A stretch of DNA of 64,000 nucleotides, taken from positions 15,553-79,552 of the forward strand of contig JBMOJB010000002.1 of NCBI GenBank assembly GCA_049316985.1, given 5' to 3'. A program made the translations under genes and the position numbers. Shown in pieces: positions 36,321 through 44,910 of this stretch. This stretch comes from CANHEE01 sp049316985. GTDB taxonomy: Bacteria > Bacteroidota > Bacteroidia > Chitinophagales > Saprospiraceae. The notes beneath the pieces were generated by a model. The model made no database searches and had not been told where the DNA came from. It saw only the letters and a list, made by a program, of their open reading frames with translations. The number at the start of each line of letters is the position of its first letter. Within the stretch, counting starts at the first letter, position 1.

Positions 36321-36641
36321 TTACTCATCTTCATCTGATAAATCAAGTTTCGCAGCAGCTAGTTCACTATAGGAATGTCGATCACCCTGTTTTTGAGCGA
36401 TTTCCATTCCCTTTTTGTATGTGATAATGGCATCTGTGTGTTGATTTATTTTTTCATATAACTTACCCAAGTGGTAGTAAGTGCCGACATAGTCCTCATT
36501 TTCGCCGATAAGCTTGTGGTAGTATTCAAATGCGTTTTTTTTATCGTCAAGCGCTTCATATTCTTTTGCAATTGCAAAATTTAGAAAAGAATCTTGAGGG
36601 CTATCTTTAAGAAAATGAAAAAGTTGTTCTAATCTAGTCAT
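36321..36641 (-). CDS. Small TPR protein
   Basis: A 106-residue protein made of about two and a half tetratricopeptide repeats: SPQDSFLNFAIAKEYEAL, AFEYYHKLIGENEDYVGTYYHLG and AIITYKKGMEIAQKQG. The C-terminus is acidic (DLSDEDE). It probably mediates protein contacts in the cytosol; partners unknown. It is convergent with the lipoprotein gene, with only 3 bp between the stops, and divergent from hemW. Confidence 0.75.
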   Translation of the reverse strand: MTRLEQLFHFLKDSPQDSFLNFAIAKEYEALDDKKNAFEYYHKLIGENEDYVGTYYHLGKLYEKINQHTDAIITYKKGMEIAQKQGDRHSYSELAAAKLDLSDEDE

Positions 36642-36754
36642 ATTATTTTTGGGATTTTACTGTTATTCAACTCTTAACACAAAAGTAAAGAAAACATTTC
36701 ATTTGTAGCAAGCAGAATTCGCTCCCTTTTTTTAATTTGTATTGAATCATTAAG

Positions 36755-37879
36755 ATGGCCGGTATTTACCTTCATATTCCTTTTTGCAAACAAGCGTGCT
36801 ACTATTGTAATTTTCATTTTTCAACTTCATTGAAATATAAATCGTCAATGATTAATGCAATTTTGAAAGAAGTAGAATTGTCAAAGGACTACTTGCGCAA
36901 TGGAACGATTGAAACTATCTACTTTGGCGGTGGCACTCCTTCTTTATTGGACAGCGACGACATAAAAAGAATCATTGACCAACTCTCTCGCTTTCATTCT
37001 ATTCAGTCAGACGCTGAAGTAACTTTGGAGGCAAATCCCGACGACCTCAGTCGGCATAAAGTAGAGGAGCTTAGAAAAACGGATATAAGTCGATTTAGTA
37101 TAGGTATTCAATCTTTTTTTGATGAAGACCTTCTATATATGAATCGGGCGCATAATTCAAATGATGCTCATGCAAGTGTAAAGAGAGTTCAGGATGCAGG
37201 TTTTGAAAATATTACCATTGATCTGATCTATGGCACACCAACGATGGATGACAATCGATGGAAAAGCAATATTAATACAACTATTGAAATGCAAATTCCG
37301 CATATTTCATGTTATAATCTTACAGTCGAGCCCAAAACAGCACTCGATAGTTTTATAAGAAAAGGAAAGCTTAAGCAAGTTGATGAGGAGCAATCTGCCG
37401 GGCAATTCGAAATACTCATGCGAAAGATGATTGACAATGGTTTTGATCATTACGAAATATCTAACTTTGCCAAACCTGGTTACTATTCGCGGCACAATTC
37501 TAATTATTGGAAAGGAATTCCTTATCTGGGAATTGGGCCATCAGCCCATTCCTACGATGGTACAGTACGAAGGAGCAATATTGCCAATAATGCAGCTTAT
37601 ATCAAGGCAATTGAAAACGATCAAATACCGTTTGACGTTGAAAATTTGTCGGCAGATCAAAAATATAATGAATATATTTTAATTTCGATGAGGACAATCT
37701 GGGGTACGGATCTTTTAGAAATTCAAAAGATGGGAACCAATTATGTATTGCATTTTGAAAGTAAAATTCAACAAATGTTAGAAAGAGAACTAGTTTGTAA
37801 GCACGAATGGATTTTTACGCTTACTGATAAAGGAAAACTAATGGCTGATTATATTGCAATGGAAGTTTTCATCAATTAG
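36755..37879 (+). CDS. hemW: Radical SAM protein HemW (heme chaperone)
   Basis: A 374-residue radical SAM protein. The cluster motif CKQACYYC (Cys11, 15, 18) is CX3CX2C; the residue two after the last Cys is Phe, not the Cys of HemN, so this is HemW (heme chaperone) rather than coproporphyrinogen dehydrogenase. Other landmarks are YFGGGTPSLL, VTLEANPDDL, RFSIGIQSFFDEDLLYMNRAH, ITIDLIYGTP, HISCYNLTVEPKT, and NSNYWKGIPYLGIGPSAHSY. The C-terminal HemN_C domain is present. Complete. It lies 46 bp before the rluF-like gene. Confidence 0.9.
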   Translation: MAGIYLHIPFCKQACYYCNFHFSTSLKYKSSMINAILKEVELSKDYLRNGTIETIYFGGGTPSLLDSDDIKRIIDQLSRFHSIQSDAEVTLEANPDDLSRHKVEELRKTDISRFSIGIQSFFDEDLLYMNRAHNSNDAHASVKRVQDAGFENITIDLIYGTPTMDDNRWKSNINTTIEMQIPHISCYNLTVEPKTALDSFIRKGKLKQVDEEQSAGQFEILMRKMIDNGFDHYEISNFAKPGYYSRHNSNYWKGIPYLGIGPSAHSYDGTVRRSNIANNAAYIKAIENDQIPFDVENLSADQKYNEYILISMRTIWGTDLLEIQKMGTNYVLHFESKIQQMLERELVCKHEWIFTLTDKGKLMADYIAMEVFIN

Positions 37880-37925
37880 AGGGTAACCATTATAACCAGT
37901 TTTTGACCAATAAATATTCTTTTTA

Positions 37926-38663
37926 GTGGAAGATAAAAGTTTAAATAAATACATCAGCGAGACAGGTATGTGCTCGCGAAGAGAAGCGGATAGGTTGATA
38001 GAGGAAGGTAGAGTGAAAATCAATGGAGTAGTAGCCCGGAAAGGGAATCGAGTTCGGGAAAACGACCTAGTATTAGTTAATAATAAACCACTTATCAGTA
38101 AGCCGGAGGTAGTTTACATCGCATTCAACAAGCCGAAAGGGATAACTTGTACAACTGATCTAAAAGACAAGACAAATATTATTGATTACTTAAAATTCAA
38201 GACAAGGATTTTTCCGATTGGAAGATTGGATAAGCCATCAGATGGCTTAATATTTCTTACGAATGACGGCGATATAGTTAATAAAATACTCAGGGCAGGA
38301 AATAATCATGAAAAGGAATATTTGGTAACTGTAGACAAACCCATCCATACATCTTTTATAAAGAAGATGAGTGAGGGAGTTGCAATATTGGACACAGTTA
38401 CAAAACCCTGTTTTGTAAAAATGGAAGGAACGTACAGATTTCGAATCATTCTGACGCAGGGATTAAATAGACAAATCAGAAGGATGTGTGAAGTGCTGGG
38501 ATACGAGGTACAGACCTTGACTCGTCTCAGAATAATGAATATTTCGTTAAGAAATTTACCCATAGGAAAATGGCGCTACTTCACGCCTGCTGAGGTTAAA
38601 GTTATCAACGCACTAGTTGAAAATTCATCAAAAACAGAAGAGGCGTCCTATTTTGACGATTAA
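37926..38663 (+). CDS. rluF: 23S rRNA pseudouridine synthase, RluF type
   Basis: A 245-residue pseudouridine synthase of the RsuA/RluB/E/F group. The N-terminal S4 RNA-binding domain (LNKYISETGMCSRREADRLI, residues 5-24) is followed by the catalytic domain with GRLDKPSDGLIFLTNDGD (catalytic Asp near 101) and LNRQIRRMCEVLGYEV. The best match is RluF, which modifies U2604 of 23S rRNA; RluB-type specificity is less likely given FNKPKGITCT. The start is a GTG at 37926, where homology begins. It is just after hemW and ends before a strong terminator. Confidence 0.85.
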   Translation: MEDKSLNKYISETGMCSRREADRLIEEGRVKINGVVARKGNRVRENDLVLVNNKPLISKPEVVYIAFNKPKGITCTTDLKDKTNIIDYLKFKTRIFPIGRLDKPSDGLIFLTNDGDIVNKILRAGNNHEKEYLVTVDKPIHTSFIKKMSEGVAILDTVTKPCFVKMEGTYRFRIILTQGLNRQIRRMCEVLGYEVQTLTRLRIMNISLRNLPIGKWRYFTPAEVKVINALVENSSKTEEASYFDD

Positions 38664-38698
38664 GAGATAGAACTTATTTTGTTTAGTGAGTTGCAGGT

Positions 38699-38762
38699 CT
38701 GCAGTAATACCAGTAGTGGTTTATTTTTTAGCAAAAATCACTACCTTGCAGTTCTTTTTTTT
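38699..38762 (+). terminator. Intrinsic terminator after rluF
   Basis: CTGCAG (38699-38704) with TTGCAG (38746-38751) outside, GTAGTG (about 38713-38718) with CACTAC (about 38739-38744) inside, then a T-run broken by one C. It ends the hemW-rluF unit. Confidence 0.75.
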
Positions 38763-38839
38763 AATAGCAGACTTTTTTTCGTTTGACATTTTCTAATAAT
38801 TTTCAGCCATTCAACATTTTTTAATTTGTAATACTTAAT

Positions 38840-40297
38840 ATGAAAAATTACAATGCGCAATTGGTTCGTACTGTTACCTTAGGCTCCGCAATTATACTTG
38901 TCGTAAGTTCAGTTATTGGGTCCGGAGTATATAAGAAAGCTGCAAAAATGAGCGATTTGCTTGGTTCTCCGAAATTGGTTTTGCTTGCCTGGTTATTTGC
39001 CGGCATAATCAGCCTATTTGGAGCGTTGAGTAATGCTGAAATTGCAGGCATGATGGCTGATTCTGGAGGTGAATATGTTTACTTCAAGCGAATTTATGGT
39101 AGATTCATGTCTTTCATATTTGGATGGAGTATATTTTCCATTATTAAAACTGCATCTGTTTCAAGTATTGCCTATGTATTCACGCAATCACTCAATAATA
39201 TCTTACCGCTAAAAGGAATCTTTGGCGACGTTTCGCAGCTTGAAACCATGCAAATTTGGATTTTCCAGCCATTTGAAAACTTTGAAATCAAGTTAGTAAC
39301 TATTTTGCTGATCATTGGACTGACATTTCTTAATACACGCGGTTTAAAAGGAGGCGAAATGTTTAGCAACTGGATAACCAGGCTTGTCATAGTAGCTTTG
39401 GTAATGATTGCAATATCGGGTTTGTTTTTCAGTCAAGGGACTTTGGCAAATATCAGTACTACAGCATCAAATTTTGTAGATCGACCAATAACGGATATCA
39501 GTTTTCTAAATGCTTTTTTGGCAGCCATGCTTGCTGCTTTTTGGGCTTATGAAGGTTGGAATACGGTAGGTTTTTTAGGAGGTGAAATTCAGAATCCTAA
39601 TAAAAATTTGCCAATAGCATTGTTTTCAGGTTTAATGATCATTATTTCCGCTTATTTGCTGGTGAATTTCACCTATTTTTATGTGTATCCGGTTGATAAA
39701 TTGCAGGAAGTATTTCATGGGCAAAATCAAATTGCAGCGGTTGAAGTAGTGAGGAGTTATGCAGGTAGTTTTGGGACTGTAGTGCTTTCAGTGATCATTT
39801 TAATTACTACGCTGGGTTGTACAAACAGTACCATTATCATGCCGCCACGCTTGTATTATGCAATGGCTAAAGATGGCGTTTTCTTCAAGAGCGCTGCTGT
39901 CATTCACCCAAAATACCATACACCTAATAATGCCTTGTGGATGCAATGTACCTGGGCTGCAGTATTGGTACTTTCCGGAAATTTTGATCAGTTGACTGAT
40001 ATGTTGATTTTTGCGGCATTTTTCTTTTATGGAGCAACTGCTCTTGGGGTATTTATACTGCGCAAAAGAGAGCCAGATGCGGAGAGACCCTATAGAGTGT
40101 GGGGGTATCCTATTGTACCGGCGATTTTCATAATTTTTTGTGTAGCACTGATTGTAAATACCTTTTATACAAGTCCGGTTGAAGCATTGAAAGGCATGGC
40201 CCTGATGTTGACGGGTATTCCTTTTTATATTTACTGGAACTGGAAGTTAGACAAAGCAGATAAAAATGAAAATCTAAATAAAGAAATAATAAAATAG
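38840..40297 (+). CDS. Amino acid permease (APC superfamily)
   Basis: A 485-residue membrane transporter with about 12 hydrophobic helices. The first-helix APC motif is SSVIGSGVYKKAAKM (residues 20-34), followed by LAWLFAGIISLFGALSNAEIAGMM and GGEYVYFKRIYG, then the AAFWAYEGWNTVGFLGGEI segment, all as in the LAT-like/amino-acid-transporter branch. The C-terminus is charged (NLDKADKNE-like tail). Substrate cannot be assigned; exchange or H+ symport of neutral or branched amino acids would be typical. It starts after a terminator and lies 37 bp before the oxidoreductase gene, which has its own promoter. Confidence 0.85.
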   Translation: MKNYNAQLVRTVTLGSAIILVVSSVIGSGVYKKAAKMSDLLGSPKLVLLAWLFAGIISLFGALSNAEIAGMMADSGGEYVYFKRIYGRFMSFIFGWSIFSIIKTASVSSIAYVFTQSLNNILPLKGIFGDVSQLETMQIWIFQPFENFEIKLVTILLIIGLTFLNTRGLKGGEMFSNWITRLVIVALVMIAISGLFFSQGTLANISTTASNFVDRPITDISFLNAFLAAMLAAFWAYEGWNTVGFLGGEIQNPNKNLPIALFSGLMIIISAYLLVNFTYFYVYPVDKLQEVFHGQNQIAAVEVVRSYAGSFGTVVLSVIILITTLGCTNSTIIMPPRLYYAMAKDGVFFKSAAVIHPKYHTPNNALWMQCTWAAVLVLSGNFDQLTDMLIFAAFFFYGATALGVFILRKREPDAERPYRVWGYPIVPAIFIIFCVALIVNTFYTSPVEALKGMALMLTGIPFYIYWNWKLDKADKNENLNKEIIK

Positions 40298-40312
40298 ACT
40301 TGTACCTTTGCC

Positions 40313-40338
40313 AGCTGAAAATCAGCTGCATTAAATGC
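40313..40338 (+). promoter_or_regulatory. Promoter and start-site hairpin of the oxidoreductase gene
   Basis: TACCTTTG at 40313-40320 is a perfect -7 box. Right after it, CAGCTGA-AAA-TCAGCTG at 40322-40338 is a perfect 7-bp stem that would form at the very 5' end of the mRNA. It covers the first in-frame ATG (40335). Confidence 0.6.
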
Positions 40339-40367
40339 AAAATTTCATCAAACAAACAGTGTCGCAT

Positions 40368-41756
40368 ATGAAAAACTGGACACGCCGTAGTTGGCTAAAA
40401 TTATTGGGTTTTGTATCACTTGGCTCGGCAATCGAAGACGTTGAAGCTAATGATAGGTTTACCTTTGATATTTCCCCAAAAACTAAAGATGCTGGAGAAA
40501 AAACAAAACCTTCGAAGCCAGTAACATGCATTATATTGGGTGCCGGTGCTCGTGGCAACACTTATGCAGCTTATTCAGAGAATTATCTGGGAGAAATGCA
40601 AGTCGTTGGAGTAGCTGAGCCAATACCGCTGCGAAGAAATCGTTTTTCTAAGCGATATCAAGTTCCTGATGAGCAACAGTTTATTACTTGGGAAGATGTT
40701 TTTAAAGTACCTAAGTTTGCTGATGCTGTGTTGATCTGTACGCCTGATCATCTTCATTATGGCCCTGCCATGGAGGCATTGCAGATGGGGTATGATCTAT
40801 TGTTGGAAAAACCAATAGCTCAAAGTTGGGAGGAATGTAAAAATATTTTAGATCAGTCCAAAAAATATAAGCGCATCGTCGCAGTTTGTCATGTGTTGCG
40901 CTATTCTCCTTATTTCAGAAAGATGAAATCTGTTGTGGATAGTAAATTACTCGGCAAAATAATCAGTATACAACATATGGAGCCTATTGAACATATTCAT
41001 ATGTCGCATTCGTATGTTCGCGGTATCTGGCGAAAGAAAGCAGAAACTAATCCTATTATTATGGCAAAATCATGCCATGATATGGACATATTGCGTTGGA
41101 TGACAGGTCGAAGTTGCAAGGATATGGTATCTTTTGGTTCTTTGGATTGGTTCAGAGCAAAGAATGCACCAGCGGGGAGCACCTTGAGGTGCACAGACGG
41201 TTGTACAGTCGAGGCTACTTGTCCCTATTCTGCGCTTAAAATCTATTATCGCGATAGAACCTGGTTGTATCATTTTGATCTGCCGGAGACTGCTGATCAG
41301 GGGCCGGCTATTTTGGAAGAACTGAAAGAAAGGAATTATGGTCGATGCGTGTATCATTGTGACAATGATGTGGTCGATCATCAGGTTTGTGCGATGACCT
41401 TTGAAGATAATATTACTGCGACCTTTAGTATGGAAGCACATACCAGCTATCAAGGAAGGCGGACCAGGATTATGGGAAGTGAAGGTGATCTGGTTGGGAA
41501 TGAAGATGAAATGACTATTACTCGATTTGCTGATATGAAATCAGAAATTTGGAAGACCAGTGATCACTCTGCCATTAATTCAGGACATGGTGGCGGTGAT
41601 TTTGGGTTAGTCCGTGATTTTTTACTGGCTGTTTCTCGACAAGATGCTTCTATATTGACATCCACATTGGAGTTGTCAATGGAAAGTCATTTAATGGCAT
41701 TTAAGGCCGAACAAAGCAGAGAGGACGGTCGTATAGTGACTGTTAACTTTGAATAA
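40368..41756 (+). CDS. Gfo/Idh/MocA oxidoreductase with Tat-like signal
   Basis: A 462-residue NAD(P)-dependent oxidoreductase of the Gfo/Idh/MocA family. The N-terminus carries a twin-arginine-like motif (T-R-R-S-W-L-K-L-L-G), suggesting folded export to the periplasm. The Rossmann motif is CIILGAGARGNTYAAY; the family lysine motif is LLLEKPIAQSWEECK; and SCHDMDILRWMTGR carries the His/Asp of the active site. A Cys-rich insert (CTDGCTVEATCPYSALKIYY) is unusual in cytosolic members. The start is set at ATG 40368, since the upstream ATG (40335) sits in the leader hairpin 15 nt after the -7 box. Many such exported enzymes act on sugars or glycans; the substrate is unknown. Confidence 0.85.
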   Translation: MKNWTRRSWLKLLGFVSLGSAIEDVEANDRFTFDISPKTKDAGEKTKPSKPVTCIILGAGARGNTYAAYSENYLGEMQVVGVAEPIPLRRNRFSKRYQVPDEQQFITWEDVFKVPKFADAVLICTPDHLHYGPAMEALQMGYDLLLEKPIAQSWEECKNILDQSKKYKRIVAVCHVLRYSPYFRKMKSVVDSKLLGKIISIQHMEPIEHIHMSHSYVRGIWRKKAETNPIIMAKSCHDMDILRWMTGRSCKDMVSFGSLDWFRAKNAPAGSTLRCTDGCTVEATCPYSALKIYYRDRTWLYHFDLPETADQGPAILEELKERNYGRCVYHCDNDVVDHQVCAMTFEDNITATFSMEAHTSYQGRRTRIMGSEGDLVGNEDEMTITRFADMKSEIWKTSDHSAINSGHGGGDFGLVRDFLLAVSRQDASILTSTLELSMESHLMAFKAEQSREDGRIVTVNFE

Positions 41757-41815
41757 TAAGTTGCATTTATCAAAGAATTAGATTTTACAAACATTCAAAT
41801 TAAATATTACAAACG

Positions 41816-42412
41816 ATGTTTACAATTAATATTTATCTGCGTTTTGCTTTAATTGCGTTCGGTATTATAGGCGGATTGATTATGAGTGCCACACTAGGTT
41901 TCTGGTATGGCTTTTTGTTTATTTTTATGGGTATTATTTTATTGGTGGGCTATTTCTTGTTAGGAACTGTACAATCAGCTGCAACAATGGTGCAAATGCA
42001 AGACCTCAGTGGTGCCGAACAAAGGCTTGGTTTGATTGTGAAGCCCGGTTGGTTGTATGAACCCAATCAAGCAATCTATTTTATGCTGAAAGGCATGATC
42101 AAAATGCAGGGACAAAATTTTGAAGAAGGCGAGAAGTTGCTTTTGAAAGCGGCTTCATTTAAAGCACTGGGGGACAATGAGCTAGCCGGCATTTATATGC
42201 AGCTTTCAAGTATTCATGCGAATAAAATGCGCTGGAATCAGGCTCAGGCGTACTACAATAAAGCAAAAAGTTATAAGGTGACAGAGCCGATGATTAAAGA
42301 ACAGTTACAGATGATAGAAAAAGCGCTGAATCAAAAAGGGCAGATCAAAGCTTCGATGGGCGCTGGTTTCAGGCAATTTGGTGGAAAACGAAGAATGCCA
42401 AAATCTAGATAA
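41816..42412 (+). CDS. Membrane protein with TPR-like repeats
   Basis: A 198-residue protein with two N-terminal membrane helices (about 7-27 and 31-52) and a cytosolic part with TPR-like helices (about 70-170: QAIYFMLKGMIKMQGQNFEEGE, then AGIYMQLSSIHANKMRWNQA in shorter pieces). It ends in a basic tail (GGKRRMPKSR). The family is unnamed. It is 69 bp upstream of a processive GT2 in the same orientation and may be an accessory protein for it, but this is inference only. Confidence 0.65.
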   Translation: MFTINIYLRFALIAFGIIGGLIMSATLGFWYGFLFIFMGIILLVGYFLLGTVQSAATMVQMQDLSGAEQRLGLIVKPGWLYEPNQAIYFMLKGMIKMQGQNFEEGEKLLLKAASFKALGDNELAGIYMQLSSIHANKMRWNQAQAYYNKAKSYKVTEPMIKEQLQMIEKALNQKGQIKASMGAGFRQFGGKRRMPKSR

Positions 42413-42481
42413 TTTATTTAATGTGTGATGTAATATCATTATATTTGTGAGAATTATTGTAGGGTAATAACAAAGCATACT

Positions 42482-44083
42482 ATGGTTTTATTGGAAGATT
42501 TCCAGAATTGGGTAATTAAACTGCTACATCTTGATCCGGTAGCGGCTAGTGGTCAGGATTTTGTAGCTAGTGCCGCCTTGATTTTATTTGCGAAAATTGT
42601 CTTCGTAATATATATCCTGTCATTGTTGTTTACTACCTTCTACTGTCTGATGCAATTTCAATTGTATTACAACTATATTAAGTACAGGAGAAAGTATCCT
42701 AAAGATCCTCCGCCTCCTTCAGCAATTTCTGATGACAAATTGCCTATGGTGACCATACAGTTGCCTATGTTCAATGAAAAATATGTAGTCGAAAAACTTG
42801 TGGATATCATGATGAAATTTGATTATCCAAAGGATAAATTTGAAGTACATGTTATAGATGACTCGAACGATGAAACGGTTGAGATTGCGCAGGCAAAAGT
42901 CAAGGAATGGAAAGAGAAAGGTTTCAATATTGAGTATATCCGCCGTCCGCATAGACAAGGGTTTAAGGCCGGAGCACTAAAAGATGCAATGCCACTTGCG
43001 AAAGGGGAGTTTCTGGCAATTTTTGATGCTGACTTTGAGCCTTATCCGAGTTTCTTGCGAAAAACTATTCCTTATTTTCAAGATCCTTCGATAGGAGTGG
43101 TACAGACGCGTTGGGAGCATATTAACCAAGAGCAATCACTTTTAACTAAACTTCAGGTCCTTCCCTTAAATGTGCATTTTACAATCGAGCAATTAGGAAG
43201 AATGTCCGGTGGTTACTTGCTGCAGTTTAATGGAACGGCTGGCGTGTGGCGAAAACAAACCATTGAAGATGCAGGGGGCTGGGAATCAGATACACTTACT
43301 GAAGATCTGGACCTTAGTATACGAGCACAATTGAAGGGGTATCAAATTTTGTTTCTGGAACAACTGGGTTCTCCTGCAGAATTGCCCGCCGAAATGAATG
43401 CTTTTAAAGCGCAGCAGCATCGCTGGATGAAGGGTGGAGCAGAGACGGCAAGAAAAATGCTGCCAACAATATGGCGTTCAGCCAGGCTTTCATTATGGAA
43501 AAAAATACAGGCGACTTCACATCTTTTTGGTAGCTCTTTGTTTTTAATGGTGTTTGTTATGAGCATTACCAGTGTTCCGGTAATGCATACATTTCATCTG
43601 GTCAAACTTAGTTGGACTTGGGTGCCGTCAAAGATCTTTACCTATTTTATGGTCGGGTTCTTATCAATGGTAACTATTTACTTTACTGGAAATGTTACTG
43701 CTGATATCAGCGGGAAGTCGAAATGGGAATTATTCAAAGGTTTTATTTGGCGCTTCCCACTGTGCTTATCTTTATCTCTTGGTCTGGCTTTACACAATGC
43801 CAAGGCTGTATTAGAGGGATGGATGGGGAAAAAATCAGAATTTGTAAGGACACCTAAATTTAACATTACTAAGAAAGGAGATGTAATCAAAAAGGGGAAT
43901 TACATAAAAGCCAAGTTGAAACCTCAGACAATTTGGGAAGGTTTGCTGATGGTGTACTTCGTATTGGCAATTCTTGATGGTTTGTTTTTTGGAATCACTG
44001 AATTTCTCACCTTTCACTTAATGCTTGTGATTGGTTACGGTTCAATTTTTATCTTTACTTTACGCCATCTGTATTCCAAATAG
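42482..44083 (+). CDS. Processive GT2 glycosyltransferase, cellulose-synthase-like
   Basis: A 533-residue inner-membrane glycosyltransferase of family 2. An N-terminal helix pair (about 25-65) precedes the GT-A domain with QLPMFNEKYV, VIDDSNDET (about 124), the DAD metal motif in AIFDADFEPYP (about 182), TEDLDLSIRAQL (about 273), and the Q-x-x-R-W motif QQHRW (about 311). Four or more C-terminal membrane helices follow (350-530). The D,D,D,QxxRW set marks a processive enzyme exporting a beta-linked polymer; there is no PilZ domain and no bcsB nearby, so the polymer (glucan, mannan or other) is unknown. It ends at a strong bidirectional terminator. Confidence 0.85.
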   Translation: MVLLEDFQNWVIKLLHLDPVAASGQDFVASAALILFAKIVFVIYILSLLFTTFYCLMQFQLYYNYIKYRRKYPKDPPPPSAISDDKLPMVTIQLPMFNEKYVVEKLVDIMMKFDYPKDKFEVHVIDDSNDETVEIAQAKVKEWKEKGFNIEYIRRPHRQGFKAGALKDAMPLAKGEFLAIFDADFEPYPSFLRKTIPYFQDPSIGVVQTRWEHINQEQSLLTKLQVLPLNVHFTIEQLGRMSGGYLLQFNGTAGVWRKQTIEDAGGWESDTLTEDLDLSIRAQLKGYQILFLEQLGSPAELPAEMNAFKAQQHRWMKGGAETARKMLPTIWRSARLSLWKKIQATSHLFGSSLFLMVFVMSITSVPVMHTFHLVKLSWTWVPSKIFTYFMVGFLSMVTIYFTGNVTADISGKSKWELFKGFIWRFPLCLSLSLGLALHNAKAVLEGWMGKKSEFVRTPKFNITKKGDVIKKGNYIKAKLKPQTIWEGLLMVYFVLAILDGLFFGITEFLTFHLMLVIGYGSIFIFTLRHLYSK

Positions 44084-44100
44084 TTTACATTTAATAAGAG

Positions 44101-44141
44101 AAAAGTGCCTTTTGCAGTAAAGTTATGCAAAAGGCACTTTT
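44101..44141. terminator. Strong bidirectional terminator, GT2 / RluA
   Basis: AAAAGTGCCTTTTGCA (44101-44116) pairs perfectly with TGCAAAAGGCACTTTT (44126-44141) around a 9-nt loop. T follows on plus and A precedes, so it works in both directions. Confidence 0.9.
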
Positions 44142-44804
44142 TTATTTTTCTGCTGTGGGCATCAAAGCTTTCCAAAGTATATCGTCAGGAATTGGGGCTT
44201 CAAACTCTAGCTTATGGTTAGTTACAGGGTGGTAGAAACTCAATTTCCAGGCGTGAAGATGTATAGAACGATCGGGGTTACTTCGTTTGGACCCATATTT
44301 AACATCGCCTTTTATCGGACTTCCGATGGCTGACAACTGTGCTCTTATTTGGTGAAACCTGCCAGTAGTTGGTACAACTTTCAACAAAGTATAATTATCA
44401 GAGCTGCTGATCGTTTCGTATGTCAGACTAGCTTCAAGTGCACCTTGACCAGGTTCCTTAAATACTTTTTCCTGCTTACCTTGTTTTCGTAAATAGTGGG
44501 AAAGTACGCCGTCTTTTTGCTCCGGAGCCTCTTTGACTACTGCCAGATAAGTTTTTTCGACTTTTTTATCTTGAAATTGCTTGTTCAAAGTCGCAGCGGC
44601 TTTTTTTGTTTTTGCCATCAATACAACACCACTAACAGGTCGATCGAGTCGGTGAATAACGTATAAATCAGATTTACAATATATGGACAAAAGATCTACC
44701 AAAGACTTGTCACCGGTCATATCCGGTTGTGTGGGAACCCCTGCAGGTTTGTTGGCGACGACAAACTGGTGTGACTGAAAAATAATAAGTTCGCTAAGTT
44801 GCAT
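44142..44804 (-). CDS. RluA-family pseudouridine synthase
   Basis: A 220-residue pseudouridine synthase lacking the S4 domain, in the short RluA/RluC-like group. The catalytic motif is VIHRLDRPVSGVVLMAKT (Asp near 54), followed by KKVEKTYLAVV and GRFHQIRAQLSAIG, and the C-terminal HLHAWKLSFYHPVT. The RNA target (23S rRNA or tRNA U32) cannot be decided. It begins 106 bp after phoH and may be read from the same minus-strand transcript. Confidence 0.85.
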   Translation of the reverse strand: MQLSELIIFQSHQFVVANKPAGVPTQPDMTGDKSLVDLLSIYCKSDLYVIHRLDRPVSGVVLMAKTKKAAATLNKQFQDKKVEKTYLAVVKEAPEQKDGVLSHYLRKQGKQEKVFKEPGQGALEASLTYETISSSDNYTLLKVVPTTGRFHQIRAQLSAIGSPIKGDVKYGSKRSNPDRSIHLHAWKLSFYHPVTNHKLEFEAPIPDDILWKALMPTAEK

Positions 44805-44910
44805 AGGTCAAAGGTAGCACATTTATCGAAAATTAGATGCATTGGTTGGTCTTCAAGCTGAAAGAGATTTTATTACTTATGTTTTTTATCTTGTTGATTG
44901 CACCTGGTTT

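Noticed and set aside
40335..40367. Upstream ATG (40335) as the start of the oxidoreductase
   Set aside because: It lies in the hairpin about 8 nt after the expected transcription start, and the Tat-type signal begins naturally at 40368.
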